Part shown: positions 11,465 through 21,889 of the stretch, piece by piece
How positions within the stretch are numbered: the first letter of the stretch is position 1
How the letters are laid out: every line of letters begins with the position of its first letter
Source of the DNA: Flaccisagitta enflata
Taxonomy: Eukaryota; Chaetognatha; Sagittoidea; Aphragmophora
Length of the DNA stretch: 64,000 bases
Assembly (NCBI GenBank): GCA_965153355.1
Contig: OZ231126.1
Span: 41,788,001 to 41,852,000 of the forward strand
Direction: 5' to 3'
Program-made: the position numbers and the translations under genes
Notes under the pieces: model-generated
Told to the model about the DNA's origin: nothing
What the model saw: only the letters and a program-made list of their open reading frames with translations
Databases searched by the model: none

Positions 11465-12317
11465 AATCACCGCAATTATCGACCCAGATCGGACACACTG
11501 ACCGAGACTCTTTCTTGTATCATTGATCAATATCCAGTGTGCTACACCGAGACAGACCGCCGTGTCAGACAGACAGACAGACAGGCAGACCCTCAAGCCC
11601 TGCCCGGTTTTTTTTCCTTTCATTTTTTTTTTCTGAAAACATTCATGACTGATTTCTTATGATCTTTTGAAGAATGATTGTTTTTTATTTATGTATTATA
11701 CTTCATAATTCTTATTATTTCATTTATTACTTTTTTTTTAGTTTACTTTTTGTTTTGTTTTTGCTTTTATTATATTTCTTTCTTTATTTTTTGAATTTTC
11801 CCTATTTAGCTTTCAGTTTTCAGTTTTCAGTTTTCAGTTTTCAGTTTTTATTTATCATCTTTACTTTTCAATTGGGCTTTGTTTATATTTTTTTTTTCTT
11901 TTAACTTTCTATTTTTATTTTGTTATCTTTATGCAAAAAAAAAATTATAAAAAATATAATCAAAATTAAAGAATTGTATAATTATAGTTGTATAATTATA
12001 TATTTGACTTATATTAAAAAAGATTTGGCAAGGATCGTTGAATCTTGCAGATGCATGACTCTCCCGGAATCTTAATGAATAATTGAATGAGAAGAGAGAA
12101 AATGGGATTCATTGGAAGGACCAAAAGGACGATCTGGATGGGGTCATCATCCCTACACCCTACTTACAGCAATTTTCACGATTTGAGACAAATAGACATA
12201 ATACAGTTTGATCAGTTTTAAAAGGATCTATGTTTGTACATATTTTTTTTTTTGGTTTGGCTATCGTTCAAAAATATTAGGAAGAGCGTAGTAGTAAGTT
12301 TTTAAAAAAGAGATATA
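11465..12317. other. Unassigned AT-rich sequence with a 7-bp repeat
   Basis: It contains five tandem CAGTTTT units at 11812-11848 and short ACAG repeats at 11567-11585. No gene seen. The T-rich frame at 11674 is low complexity. Confidence 0.5.
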
Positions 12318-12945
12318 TGTAACGGATGGTCAAAAAAATAGTTACTTTTTTGTTTTCTCCTATTATTTGTAAAAAAGTGTTTAGAGTAAAACTTTTTTTC
12401 AGCTAAGAAGATATGGAGCAGGAGAATTTTTTTGTTATTGTGATTTTTGTAGTTTTCCTATACATATCAATTCAATTATGGACCACCTTGATTTTTTGTT
12501 ATAATTTTTTGTATGAAAATGAAAATTGTTTTATAGATTAACTATCAATAGTTAAGGATGACCCAAAAGCTGGTAAAAAAACTAACAAAAATTATGAAAA
12601 TAGAAACTTACAACAAAACAAAGTATGCTTCTTAAAAAATCCTTTTTATTTTTATTGAAATCTCTCAACCAAAGCTTGGTTGCTTATGAATAACTTTAAT
12701 TATTTCAAACAGGACCTAATCAATATATGTGTTTCTTAAAAATAAGTGATTATCTATGTTATTACTGATTTATGCACACATTTTACTTTTTTGTATTTAT
12801 GCAGTTATTTGTTTTAAAAAATTCAAAAACTTGTTTTTTTTTATATACTTTACTTCATTTTTAAGATATCAACTTACAAAAAAAATTTCAAACTAGTTGG
12901 AAGAAAAGCTAGCGTAGTCACTTTTTTTTGACCACCCATTATGTG
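12318..12945. mobile_element. Probable TIR element within a duplicated flank
   Basis: The inverted ends are GGATGGTCAAAAAAATAGTTAC (about 12327) and the complement of GTCACTTTTTTTTGACCACCC (about 12918-12938). The DNA on both sides (12234-12305 and 12948-13036) is a diverged direct repeat containing TTCAAAAATATTAGGAAGAG and TTCAAAAAATGATAGGAAGG. Confidence 0.45.
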
Positions 12946-13162
12946 CATATTTTTCTTTCTTTTTTTTTCTTTTTGTTTGTTTGTTTGGTCTTCATTCAAA
13001 AAATGATAGGAAGGGCTTAGTAGTCAGCTTTTCCCAAAAAATCAGTCCTTTCTGGATTAGATATAAGCTAGGTGCATAGCAGAATCAAGTGAATCAAATT
13101 TTTTCCACAATTTGGCTATTTGGTTCATGTAAGATTTGAATGAATAGACCCACCAACCTGTG

Positions 13163-13166
<4 letters not shown>

Positions 13167-13245
<79 letters not shown>
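13167..13245 (+). repeat. (CT)n microsatellite
   Basis: About 39 dinucleotide repeats. Confidence 0.97.
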
Positions 13246-13248
<3 letters not shown>

Positions 13249-13379
13249 CCTCTGTTCATTGGTATACCATATTCTCCCAATTCTGGATTACCTTCGATCG
13301 CGATTCCACGTGTTTCCATTCTGTTAAAAAAACGAGTGTTTTCTGTGGCACAAAAACTCGCGATCTTGACATACTTTTT

Positions 13380-13493
13380 ACTCGCGTGCTATGCGACTCT
13401 ACACCCCGTTTGGTTGTTCCGTCCATCCGTTGTATCCGTCCGTCCATCCTTTGGTCCGTCCATCCGTCCATTTGTCCGTCCGTCACACTTTAC
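13380..13493 (+). mobile_element. Family A element truncated by family B
   Basis: ACTCGCGTGCTATGCGACTC, CTACACCCCGTTTGGT, (CCGT/CCAT)n and CACACTTTACTTTTT end abruptly at the next family B module. Confidence 0.65.
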
Positions 13494-13495
13494 TT

Positions 13496-13985
13496 TTTGG
13501 GCAGCGGCCCCAAAGGGCCGATGTCCTGTAGGACACAGGGGTGAACCGTTACGTCCGTCTGACATTACGTCCCCCCCCCCTCCAAAGCTTCTCAAGCCTC
13601 TCAGGCTTCAAATCTGGCCTCTCAGGCCTCAAATCTGGCCTCTCAGGCCTCAAATCCAGCCTCTCAGGCCTCAAATCCAGCCTCTCAGGCCTCAAATCCA
13701 GCCTCTCAGGCCTCAAATATAGCCTCTCAGGCCTCAAATCCAGCCTATCGGGCCTCAAATCCAGCCTCTTGGGCCTCAAATCCAGCCTCTTGGGCCCTAA
13801 ATCCAGCCTCTCAGAACTCAAATTCTCATCAAATAATATGTCAGAGAGACGTAACGGTTCACCCTGTGTCCTACAGGACATCGGCCCTTTGGGGCCGCTG
13901 CCCTGCTCTCACTCCACTTCTTCAGCTAATCACTCCAAGCAGGGCATCGGGTACCGCTGACCATGTGCGATCCTTGGATGACTTG
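13496..13985 (+). mobile_element. Family B element with ~56-bp inverted modules and 21-bp array
   Basis: The left module GGGCAGCGGCCCCAAAGGGC..AACCGTTACGTC (13498-13553) recurs almost perfectly inverted at about 13848-13903. Between them lie CCCCCCCC and about ten units CCTCTCAGGCCTCAAATCCAG. The right tail is CAAGCAGGGCATCGGGTACC..GATCCTTGGATGAC. It is the clearest copy of the family's foldback structure. Confidence 0.8.
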
Positions 13986-14275
13986 TTTATTATACTTTAA
14001 GTCATTCTTAATCATTCTAGGTCATTCTAAGTCATTCTAAGTCATTCTAAGTCGTTCTAAGTCATTCTAAGTTATTCTAAGTTATTCTAAGTCATTTTTA
14101 GTCACTTTATGCCACATTAAGTCACTTAAGTCAATTAGGTCAAATTAGATGTTTAAGTCATTTCGAGTCTTTTTAAGTCATTTCAAGTCATCTTCAGTCT
14201 TCTTAAGTCATCTTGAATCATTTAAAGTCATCAAGCCATTTATGTCCTGCACGCGACTTGTAGGGGTTGGCCTTG
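13986..14275 (+). mobile_element. Family A element, left-truncated, AAGTCATTCT interior
   Basis: Decamer array TAAGTCATTC with decay, then the end CCTGCACGCGACTTGTAGGG and TTGGCCTTG. Confidence 0.6.
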
Positions 14276-14276
14276 T

Positions 14277-14402
14277 TAGGTGTGACAAAGCACCTCCATA
14301 ACTGGCTGTGTCCGTTGGTTGGTCGGTCGGTAAGTTGGTTGGTCGGGTAACGCATTTGTTCAACGATCCACACGTTGCACCCTATTGGCCTACTTGGCCT
14401 TG
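14277..14402 (+). mobile_element. Family A element, GGTGC hairpin subtype
   Basis: It starts with AGGTGTGACAAAGCACCT, has (GGTC/GGTT)n, and ends CCTATTGGCCTACTTGGCCTTG. It abuts the preceding copy head to tail. Confidence 0.55.
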
Positions 14403-14522
14403 TTTTTTCAAAAATAGATTTCTCCTAATTGATAACAGATGCAAGGAAGCAACTCTACTGCAAGTTCAATTTGGATTTACTAGGATAAGCGACCTTTCAA
14501 TAATTCGAAGTGGAAAAATACA

Positions 14523-14587
<65 letters not shown>
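14523..14587 (+). repeat. (CA)n microsatellite
   Basis: About 32 dinucleotide repeats. Confidence 0.97.
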
Positions 14588-14591
<4 letters not shown>

Positions 14592-14643
14592 GCACACAAA
14601 AGCTGATTTAAGAAATGGTTAATCATTTAGTAATAATAAGATA

Positions 14644-14976
14644 CCGTATTTTCTCTAAAAAGCGCCCCGGGCGCTTTTGAAATTGAAATATGACTTTGCT
14701 TTTTAACCCTCCAAATAGCGCCCCTTTGTATTGAAGATAAACTATTATTCGATCCATCTTTTTCATGAAAGGCAATCAAAATGCTAAATTTGACTTGAAA
14801 TAGAGATATTCATTGCATATATCTGTTAGAAAGTCAGTGAAAATAGCTCCTTGTGTTGTGTTTTTACATCATTTTACTTGGTATTTCTATGCAAATCTTT
14901 TCTGAAGAGTGTGACACTACAAAAAAACAATGGGGGGGCGCTTTTTGGAGGGGGGCGCTTTATGGAGAAAATACGG
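14644..14976. mobile_element. 333-bp MITE with TA target duplication
   Basis: The ends CCGTATTTTCTCTAAAAAGC and, inverted, CCGTATTTTCTCCATAAAGC are both flanked by TA (14642-14643, 14977-14978). GCGCCCC boxes follow inside both arms. TA duplication fits a Tc1/mariner-type transposase. Confidence 0.8.
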
Positions 14977-15129
14977 TAACTATGCAAAAAATAGTGAATC
15001 GTATCGGAAATTGATATCTAGCTATATCTTATAATCGATATATAGCTATCTCTTCTCGTATCTATTGGAGACGAGAATTACCTAGATCGTGCAGTAGATC
15101 GTATCTAGTTTGTAAGACCTATATCGTCA

Positions 15130-15577
15130 GTGGTTAATCTCCAGGCCTCAAGGCTCAAAGCCTCAAGGCACAAGGCTCAAATCCCAGCCCTGAGGCTCAA
15201 ATCCCAGTCTCAAGGCACAAATCCCATCCATGAAGCTCAAATCTTAGCCTCGAAGCTCAAATCCCAGCTTCGAAGCTCAAATCCAGCCTCGAAGCTCAAA
15301 TCCCACCCTCAAAGCTCAAATCCCAGCCTCGAAGCTCAAATCTCAGCCTTGAAGCTCAAATCCCAACCTCGAAGCTCAAATCCCAGCCTCAAGGCCCTAC
15401 TCCAAGCCTCAAGGCCCCAATTCCAGCCTCCAGGCCCTAATTCGATCCTTGAGGCCCAAATAAACAGCATAGGTCATCGGCCCCTTCGGGGCCGCTGCCC
15501 CTCTAACCACCTCACACCCACATACACTTACATAGGGGCAACGGGTACCGCTGACCATCTAACGCTTTTGCGTCTAT
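15130..15577 (+). mobile_element. Family B element, array then hairpin module and tail
   Basis: About 14 units of GAAGCTCAAATCCCAGCCTC, then CATAGGTCATCGGCCCCTTC, GGGGCCGCTGCCCCTC, the spacer with CACATACACTTACATAGGGG and GGGTACCGCTGACCATCTAA, CGCTTTTGCG. (GAT)n follows at once. Confidence 0.7.

Positions 15578-15648
<71 letters not shown>
15578..15648 (+). repeat. (GAT)n microsatellite
   Basis: About 24 trinucleotide repeats at the end of a family B tail. Confidence 0.97.
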
Positions 15649-15651
<3 letters not shown>

Positions 15652-15967
15652 ACAATTTTATGTTTTAGATTATACAGATATACCCCGCTATAAGGGATCC
15701 AAGAATAACGGAAATCTGCCTATAACGGGTCTACAACTTGGTCCCCTGATGTCAATTTCTTTCAATTTCTATATTGGCAATACCTATGGGAAATCCGCCT
15801 ATAATGGATGAAATTTGCTACACAAGGAGGGAGAGATGTATACAGAGGCAGACAGACAGAGATAGACAGAAATAAGAGTAGATGGATAGATTGCTACGTT
15901 CACAGATGACAGCTCTACAGATAGATTGATAGATATATGGATAAAGATTGTTGTTGCTTATGTTTTT

Positions 15968-16553
<586 letters not shown>

Positions 16554-16554
16554 T

Positions 16555-16633
16555 ATTTCTTCTTCTTCTTCTTCTTCTTCTTCTTCTTCTTCTTCTTCTT
16601 CTTCTTCTTCTTCTTCTTCTTCTTCTTCTTCTT
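16555..16633 (+). repeat. (TTC)n microsatellite
   Basis: About 26 trinucleotide repeats at the family B tail. Confidence 0.97.
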
Positions 16634-16970
16634 TGTTTTCTCTCTTCTTTGTTTTCTCTAGCGACGAAAATAGCGGAAGAACATCGATCCTTGAAATGAC
16701 AAAGAAAGATATTTGGCAGATAATGGTTCATTAGAATCGACCCTGACGAAAATCAAGCGGCAACAATCATCATTTGTTTCCATCTTGAAAAATTCGCTGA
16801 TGACACTAGACCGAGGGCAACTACATTAACAATGAATTTATCAATGAATTGATGTAAAAAAACATACAAGATTACTATGCTAAGAATTATTAATGCGGCT
16901 TCGAAAAATAACCTGTAAAATGTATTTTTTTCCAAATGTAAATATGAATAGCAAGAAAATGACAAGAAAT

Positions 16971-16971
<1 letters not shown>

Positions 16972-17046
<75 letters not shown>

Positions 17047-17114
17047 GCAACAACAACAACAGAAACAACAACAACAACAGCAACAGCAACAGCAACAACA
17101 ACAACATCAACAAC
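16972..17114 (+). repeat. (AAC)n microsatellite
   Basis: AAC repeats with CAG interruptions. Confidence 0.97.
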
Positions 17115-17236
17115 GCGTATCATTTTAGTGGGTCAACCCGGCACTTCATGGAGTTAGTATGCTTGCATTCTCAAATGACCTAAAAACACACTTGGGGAAA
17201 GAGAGGACGTTGCAACTAGTAACGCATTTTCTTTTT

Positions 17237-17392
17237 AGTTGCGGACACGCAACTCTATAAGAGGCTTTGTCCGTCCGTCCGTCCGTCCGTCGGTCCGTCC
17301 GTCCGTCCGTAACCATCGAGTCGAAAAGTGGGAAAGTGCGCATTTCCGCCCCTGCCCACCCGTCCGCAACTGATGGCCGTGTATCCGGCCTC
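17237..17392 (+). mobile_element. Family A element, TTGCGG subtype, complete
   Basis: AGTTGCGGACACGCAACT, CTATAAGAGGCTTTGTC, (CCGT)n, AACCATCGAGTCGAAAAGTG, CCCACCCGTCCGCAACTGAT, GTGTATCCGGCCTC. Both ends carry the same GCGGAC variant. Confidence 0.75.
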
Positions 17393-17439
17393 TTTTTTCG
17401 ATGCTTCCGCTAGGAAAGCATTTCTATAAGAGGTTTAGT

Positions 17440-17672
17440 CGGTTCATCCATCCATCCATCCGTCCATCCGTCCGTCGGTCCATCTGTCTGTCTATCCATC
17501 TGTTTGTGCATCCCTCCGTAAGACCATCCATCTGTCCGTCCGTCTGTCTTTCCGTCTGTCCATCCGTCCGTCCATCCTTCCGTCCATCCATCCGTCCGTC
17601 CGTCCGTCTGTCCATCTGTCCATCCTTCCGTCCGTCCGTCCCTCCGGCTGTCCGTCTGTCCATCCATCCGTC
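17440..17672 (+). repeat. Expanded (CCGT/CCAT/CTGT)n tract
   Basis: A 230-bp tetranucleotide stretch follows a decayed family A left end (TTTCTATAAGAGGTTTAGTC at 17420). It appears to be that element's internal tract, expanded. Confidence 0.8.
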
Positions 17673-17682
17673 TGACTTGAAG

Positions 17683-17769
17683 TAATAAAAAAAGTTAAGT
17701 GCTAGAGACCAACGGACCGATGGACCGACGGACAAACAAAGCGGGTTGTAGAGTCGCGTGCATGTAACT
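17683..17769 (-). mobile_element. Family A terminal fragment
   Basis: AGTTAAGTGCTAG.., (ACCG/ACGG)n, GCGGGTTGTAGAGTCGCGTG and CATGTAACT, with a mutated hairpin arm. Confidence 0.55.
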
Positions 17770-17904
17770 AAAAAGACTTGATCGTCTAGTCATACTAATA
17801 TCCTTCAACCCCTTTTCAATGCCTGTTCGATGTGCCGAGTCAGAACATTTGGAACTGTTTACAGACCCGGCATTTGGTCAACAGGGGGAGGGGGTGGTCG
17901 GAAG

Positions 17905-17998
17905 GACAGATGGACGGAAGGACTGACGGATGGACGGACGTCTGGAAATTCCCCCCTGGGTCCTACAGGACATCGGCCCTTTGGGGCCGCTGCCCTGA
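17905..17998 (+). mobile_element. Family B module fragment
   Basis: GACGTCTGGAAATTCCCCCC, TCCTACAGGACATCGGCCC, TTTGGGGCCGCTGCCC, preceded by an ACGG-type stretch. Confidence 0.6.
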
Positions 17999-18011
17999 AA
18001 AAAAAATGTAA

Positions 18012-18050
18012 TGGACCGACAAAGCGGGTGCAGTCTTGTAGCATGCGACT
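18012..18050 (-). mobile_element. Family A terminal fragment
   Basis: GGACCGACAAAGCGGGTGCA and TAGCATGCGACT only. Confidence 0.45.
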
Positions 18051-18072
18051 AGAAAGTGACATTCTTTAAAAT

Positions 18073-18260
18073 AAGGCCGGATACACGGCTACCCTAGTCG
18101 CGTGTGGGTGGGCAGGAGCAATGCTAGAGAAGGTCACTAGGGCATCTGGGCAGGAGCCGTATGCTTAAAAAGCTCAAAAACGCTGAAAAAGTAAAAAGGG
18201 TACGGACCGACCGACCGACGGACCGACATGGCGGGGTGTAGAGTCGCGTAGCACGTGACT
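18073..18260 (-). mobile_element. Family A element, complete
   Basis: AAGGCCGGATACACGGCTAC, CCTAGTCGCGTGTGGGTGGG, a middle with repeated GGGCAGGAGC, (ACCG)n, GGGGTGTAGAGTCGCGTAGC and ACGTGACT. Confidence 0.75.
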
Positions 18261-18282
18261 AAAAAGTGTAATTCTTTTGTAG

Positions 18283-18301
18283 CTTTCTTTCTTTCTTTCC
18301 T

Positions 18302-18373
<72 letters not shown>

Positions 18374-18375
18374 TC
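18283..18375 (+). repeat. (TTTC)n microsatellite
   Basis: About 23 tetranucleotide repeats. Confidence 0.95.
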
Positions 18376-18445
18376 GGAATGGTTCTTTGTTTTTCTCCTC
18401 TTCTATTTCTTGCCTTTTGTTTCTCCTACATGGTACGGATACATA

Positions 18446-18876
18446 CACTTTTTTTTTCTTATAAGAGACCAGTTTATAAGAGACATGAGCCTGAGATTTG
18501 CCAAAATTTTAAGAACAGAATAAGAAAATGCCCAGGCTGAGATTCAGTTTTGGCTATTTTCACAAAAAAATTTTTAAAATTTCCTATCTTAAAAATGAAT
18601 TTTATTCAAATTTTTCAGAAATATAGGTTGCTTAATTTTAAAAACAATTTTTTTTTAGTTTCCTTTTGATATCAGACATTATATAAAAATAAACATAATA
18701 ATTATCAAGTTTAAGATACAACTGTTCCAAATAAGGTTATTTATACAATTTTTATATCTATAAACATCAAAAAAAATTAAAAACACTTTAAGAGAATTTC
18801 AGGCTGAAAATGGCCGAAAATTTAAGAACACCCAGGCTGAGTTTATAAAAGCTGTCTCTTATATAAAAAAAAAGTG
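18446..18876. mobile_element. MITE, 431 bp, TA-flanked (copy 1)
   Basis: The ends are CACTTTTTTTTTCTTATAAG and the inverse of CTTATATAAAAAAAAAGTG, with TA on both sides. Internal sequence ATAAGAGACATGAGCCTGAG and CCCAGGCTGAG recur in both arms. A second copy is at 33946-34392. Confidence 0.8.
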
Positions 18877-18883
18877 TAGTATG

Positions 18884-19446
18884 GATGACCGAGGACACGT
18901 TGATCTTTCACATTTGCGGGATTTGGGTTGGATGCATATTCCGGATCGTGTGTAATATTTTCGAATGGCGCACCTTTTTCGAATTTGGCATAAGTTGGCA
19001 CCAAAGTATCTGTTGCCAAATATCAACGCAGTGTCGGATGCTCACACAAACAATACTCGCGGTAGCACGTACAACTTTCACTTATCGCGTGAATTATCTC
19101 GCTTTTCTGACGGCTTTGCCTTTACCGCTATAAGACAATGGAATGACCTGCCTTATAGCATCAAGTCTATCAGTGGATTTCAAGTTTTTAAGCGAAAACT
19201 TAAAGATCATTTGCTTTCGCAGTATGGTTGATTTTTAACGGATATTTTTGACAGATTTTTACGGTCTTGGAACAGTTTTGATTCACGGAGTTTTGAATTT
19301 TTTAACTTCTTATGAATTTACTTTTAAAGGGACCCTGTTGGAAAAAAGTTGATTACGACTTTCACAGGCTATCCCTCGAGGCAAGCAGCTTTACAATCTC
19401 TTTTGTAATTATCTTGTTTCGTAAATAAAATTCATTCATTCATTCA
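18884..19446 (+). pseudogene. 3' fragment of a non-LTR retrotransposon (reverse transcriptase C-terminus, 3'UTR and ATTC tail)
   Basis: The frame through 18965-19231 encodes a peptide of the type that ends CR1/L2/Jockey-like ORF2 proteins: an R.AHLFRIWHKLAPKYL segment, then FTAIRQWNDLPYSIK and FKRKLKDHLL. The same frame extends upstream (LRDLGWMHIPDRV) but is broken by TAA at 18953-18955. About 190 bp of 3'UTR follow and end in AAATAAAATTCATTCATTC, a short tetranucleotide tail as in CR1/L2-like elements. The copy is 5'-truncated and dead. Confidence 0.75.
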
Positions 19447-19510
19447 CTCCCCTTCTTTCTTTTCTCGTCCATTTGTTCTCCTCAAGGATATGTGCGGTGG
19501 ACCAAAAGTC

Positions 19511-19597
<87 letters not shown>
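19511..19597 (+). repeat. (AG)n microsatellite
   Basis: About 43 dinucleotide repeats. Confidence 0.97.
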
Positions 19598-19598
<1 letters not shown>

Positions 19599-19745
19599 CT
19601 CACAAATTCACTAAGTCAACTTAACTTCCAAGGTCCTGATCAACATAGATTCTAAAGTTTTGTTGAATCAAACCTGCAAGCATACATCGACTTTTTTGAA
19701 CCTGGCTAAGCGGCGGGGAATGATTAAACTTTTTCGGAATAAGAA

Positions 19746-19746
<1 letters not shown>

Positions 19747-19830
<84 letters not shown>
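19747..19830 (+). repeat. (AG)n microsatellite
   Basis: About 42 dinucleotide repeats. Confidence 0.97.
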
Positions 19831-19833
<3 letters not shown>

Positions 19834-20001
19834 CAAAATCGTCCTCAAACATACCATGCATTTACCAGTAATGGCGGCTCTCGCCGTCCCGAAAAAATTG
19901 TAAGGTTTTTGTTTCAGTTTGTCTCTGATTTCTTTTGTCTGCCTGCTGGTCTGTTTATTTGTCTGTCTGTTTGTCTGTGTGTGTGTTCATGTGTGTGTTT
20001 A

Positions 20002-20220
<219 letters not shown>

Positions 20221-20222
<2 letters not shown>

Positions 20223-20489
20223 TCCCTCCGAAAACCTATGCTCTCCCTCCCCCTCACCCTCCTTCCCTATCCCTCCCTCTCCATCCCCCTCTCCCTCTCT
20301 CTCCCTCCCCCTCTCCCTCTTCCTCCCTCTCCCTCTCTCTCCATCCCCCTCTCACTTTCTTCCTCCTTCCCTCCCTCTCTCCCCCTCTCCCTCCCCCTCT
20401 CCCTCCCCCTCTCCCTTCCTCTCCCTTCCTTATCTCCTTCTCCCTCCCTCCCTCTCTCTCCCTCCCTCCCTCTCTCTCCCTCTCTCCCT
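20221..20489 (+). repeat. CTCCCT-rich low-complexity tract
   Basis: Polypyrimidine, mainly CTCCCT/CCCTCT. Confidence 0.9.
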
Positions 20490-20491
20490 TT

Positions 20492-21183
20492 TGGGCAGCG
20501 GCCACGAAGGGGACGAAGTCCTGTAGAACACAGGGGACTTTCGTTCGTTCGTTTGTCCGTTGGTTCGTCCCCCCCAGGCCCTCTCAGAGCTGAAATCTGC
20601 CCTCTCAGGCCTAAAATCTGCCTTCTCAGGCCTGAAATCTGCCCTCTCAGGCCTTGAATCTGCTCTGTCAGGCCTGAAATTTGCCCTTTTGGGCAGCGGC
20701 CCCAAAGGGCAAAATGTCCTGTAGAACACAGGGGGACTTTTGTTCGTCCGTTCGTGCGTTCGTTCGTGCGTCCCCCTCCAGGCCCTCTCAGGCCTGAAAT
20801 CTACCCTCTCAGACCTGAAATATGCATTTTCAGGCCTTGAATCTGCCCTCTCAGGCTTGAAATCTGCACTCTCAGGCATTGAATCTGCCCTCTCAGGCCT
20901 GAATTTTGCCCTCTCAGGTCTGAAATCCGCCATCTCAGGCCCTCTCAGGCCTTATGTTTCCCCTCCCAGCCTGAGAGGGCAGATTTTAGGCCTGAGAGGG
21001 TAGATTTCAGGCCTGAGAGGGCCTGGGGGAGACGGATGGACAAACAGACAAACAAAAGTCCCCCTGTGTTCTACAGGACATCGTCCCCTTCGGGGCCGCT
21101 GCCCTGCTTCCCCTCACTCCAATTGACAATCAGGCAAAGCAGGGCAACGGGTATCGCTGACCACATATTGCCCTTGGGCAACC
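20492..21183 (+). mobile_element. Family B foldback with 21-bp array in both orientations and a nested module
   Basis: GGGCAGCGGCCACGAAGGGG, CGTTCGTTCGTTTGTCC, then forward units CTCAGGCCTGAAATCTGCC (20570-20690). A second module is nested at 20693, with forward units again to 20960, reversed units (GCCTGAGAGGGCAGATTTTA) to 21027, and the inverted module plus the GCAGGGCAACGGGTATCGCT tail. Confidence 0.75.
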
Positions 21184-21303
21184 TGCTCCTCCCTCTCCCT
21201 CCTTCCCTTTCTCTCCCCCTCCCTCCCTCCCTTACCCTCCCTCTCCTCACTCCCTCTCCCTCCCTCCCTCCCTCCCTCCCTCCCTCTCCTTCCCTCCCTC
21301 TGC
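21184..21303 (+). repeat. CTCCCT-rich tract
   Basis: Polypyrimidine tract beginning at the family B tail. Confidence 0.9.
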
Positions 21304-21639
21304 CCTCTGCTGAACTGATTTTTGTTGTTACGTAGTGCCAAAAATTGAGATCGATGAAAAATATCGATCTCTGAGAAATATGCGGAAAATGTGAAAAAAT
21401 AAAAAAGATTAAAAAATTCATAGCGCCTAAAGTATTGATCCGACAGTGCCCTGCTTTTTTCCAGAAGGTGTAAAAAAGTGCCCTCTTTCACCCTGTACAA
21501 ATTTCAACCCCAGCCTCTGGCAAGCCTAGTCGTGACTCAACTTTCTCAAAACGCCTCAAGCGAAAATGAAAAAAATTATTCCTAAGCGAAACTCAAAAAA
21601 TCAAAAAACGTTTTTCGATTTTTTTCCCAATGAATGAAA

Positions 21640-21810
21640 CAAGACGTTTATGATGCCTATCTGGGGTAACCATTTACTTCGAAAGATGTTAAGAATATTT
21701 TGTACTGTCTGGGGGGAAATGGATTTGACTTTGTGCTAAAATCCATATCGTCCTTTTGTACGTAAGTTTTTTGCTTGTACAATAAACGCCATTCAATTCC
21801 AATTCAAACA
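21640..21810 (+). mobile_element. Possible LINE 3' end
   Basis: The sequence ends with GCTTGTACAATAAACGCC followed by ATTCAATTCCAATTC, the kind of AATAAA-plus-short-repeat 3' tail seen in CR1-like elements. No coding remnant is recognisable upstream. Confidence 0.3.
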
Positions 21811-21889
21811 TACCGGAAATCATATGCCGGTGCTTTTCTTTTTGCTTTTCTCATCCAAACCCTTTCCTTTACTTCATTACAAGAAAACT

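Noticed and set aside
13541-13960. 139-codon frame of SGLKSSL-type repeats
   Set aside because: Translation of the 21-bp family B array (a multiple of 3), open by period alone.
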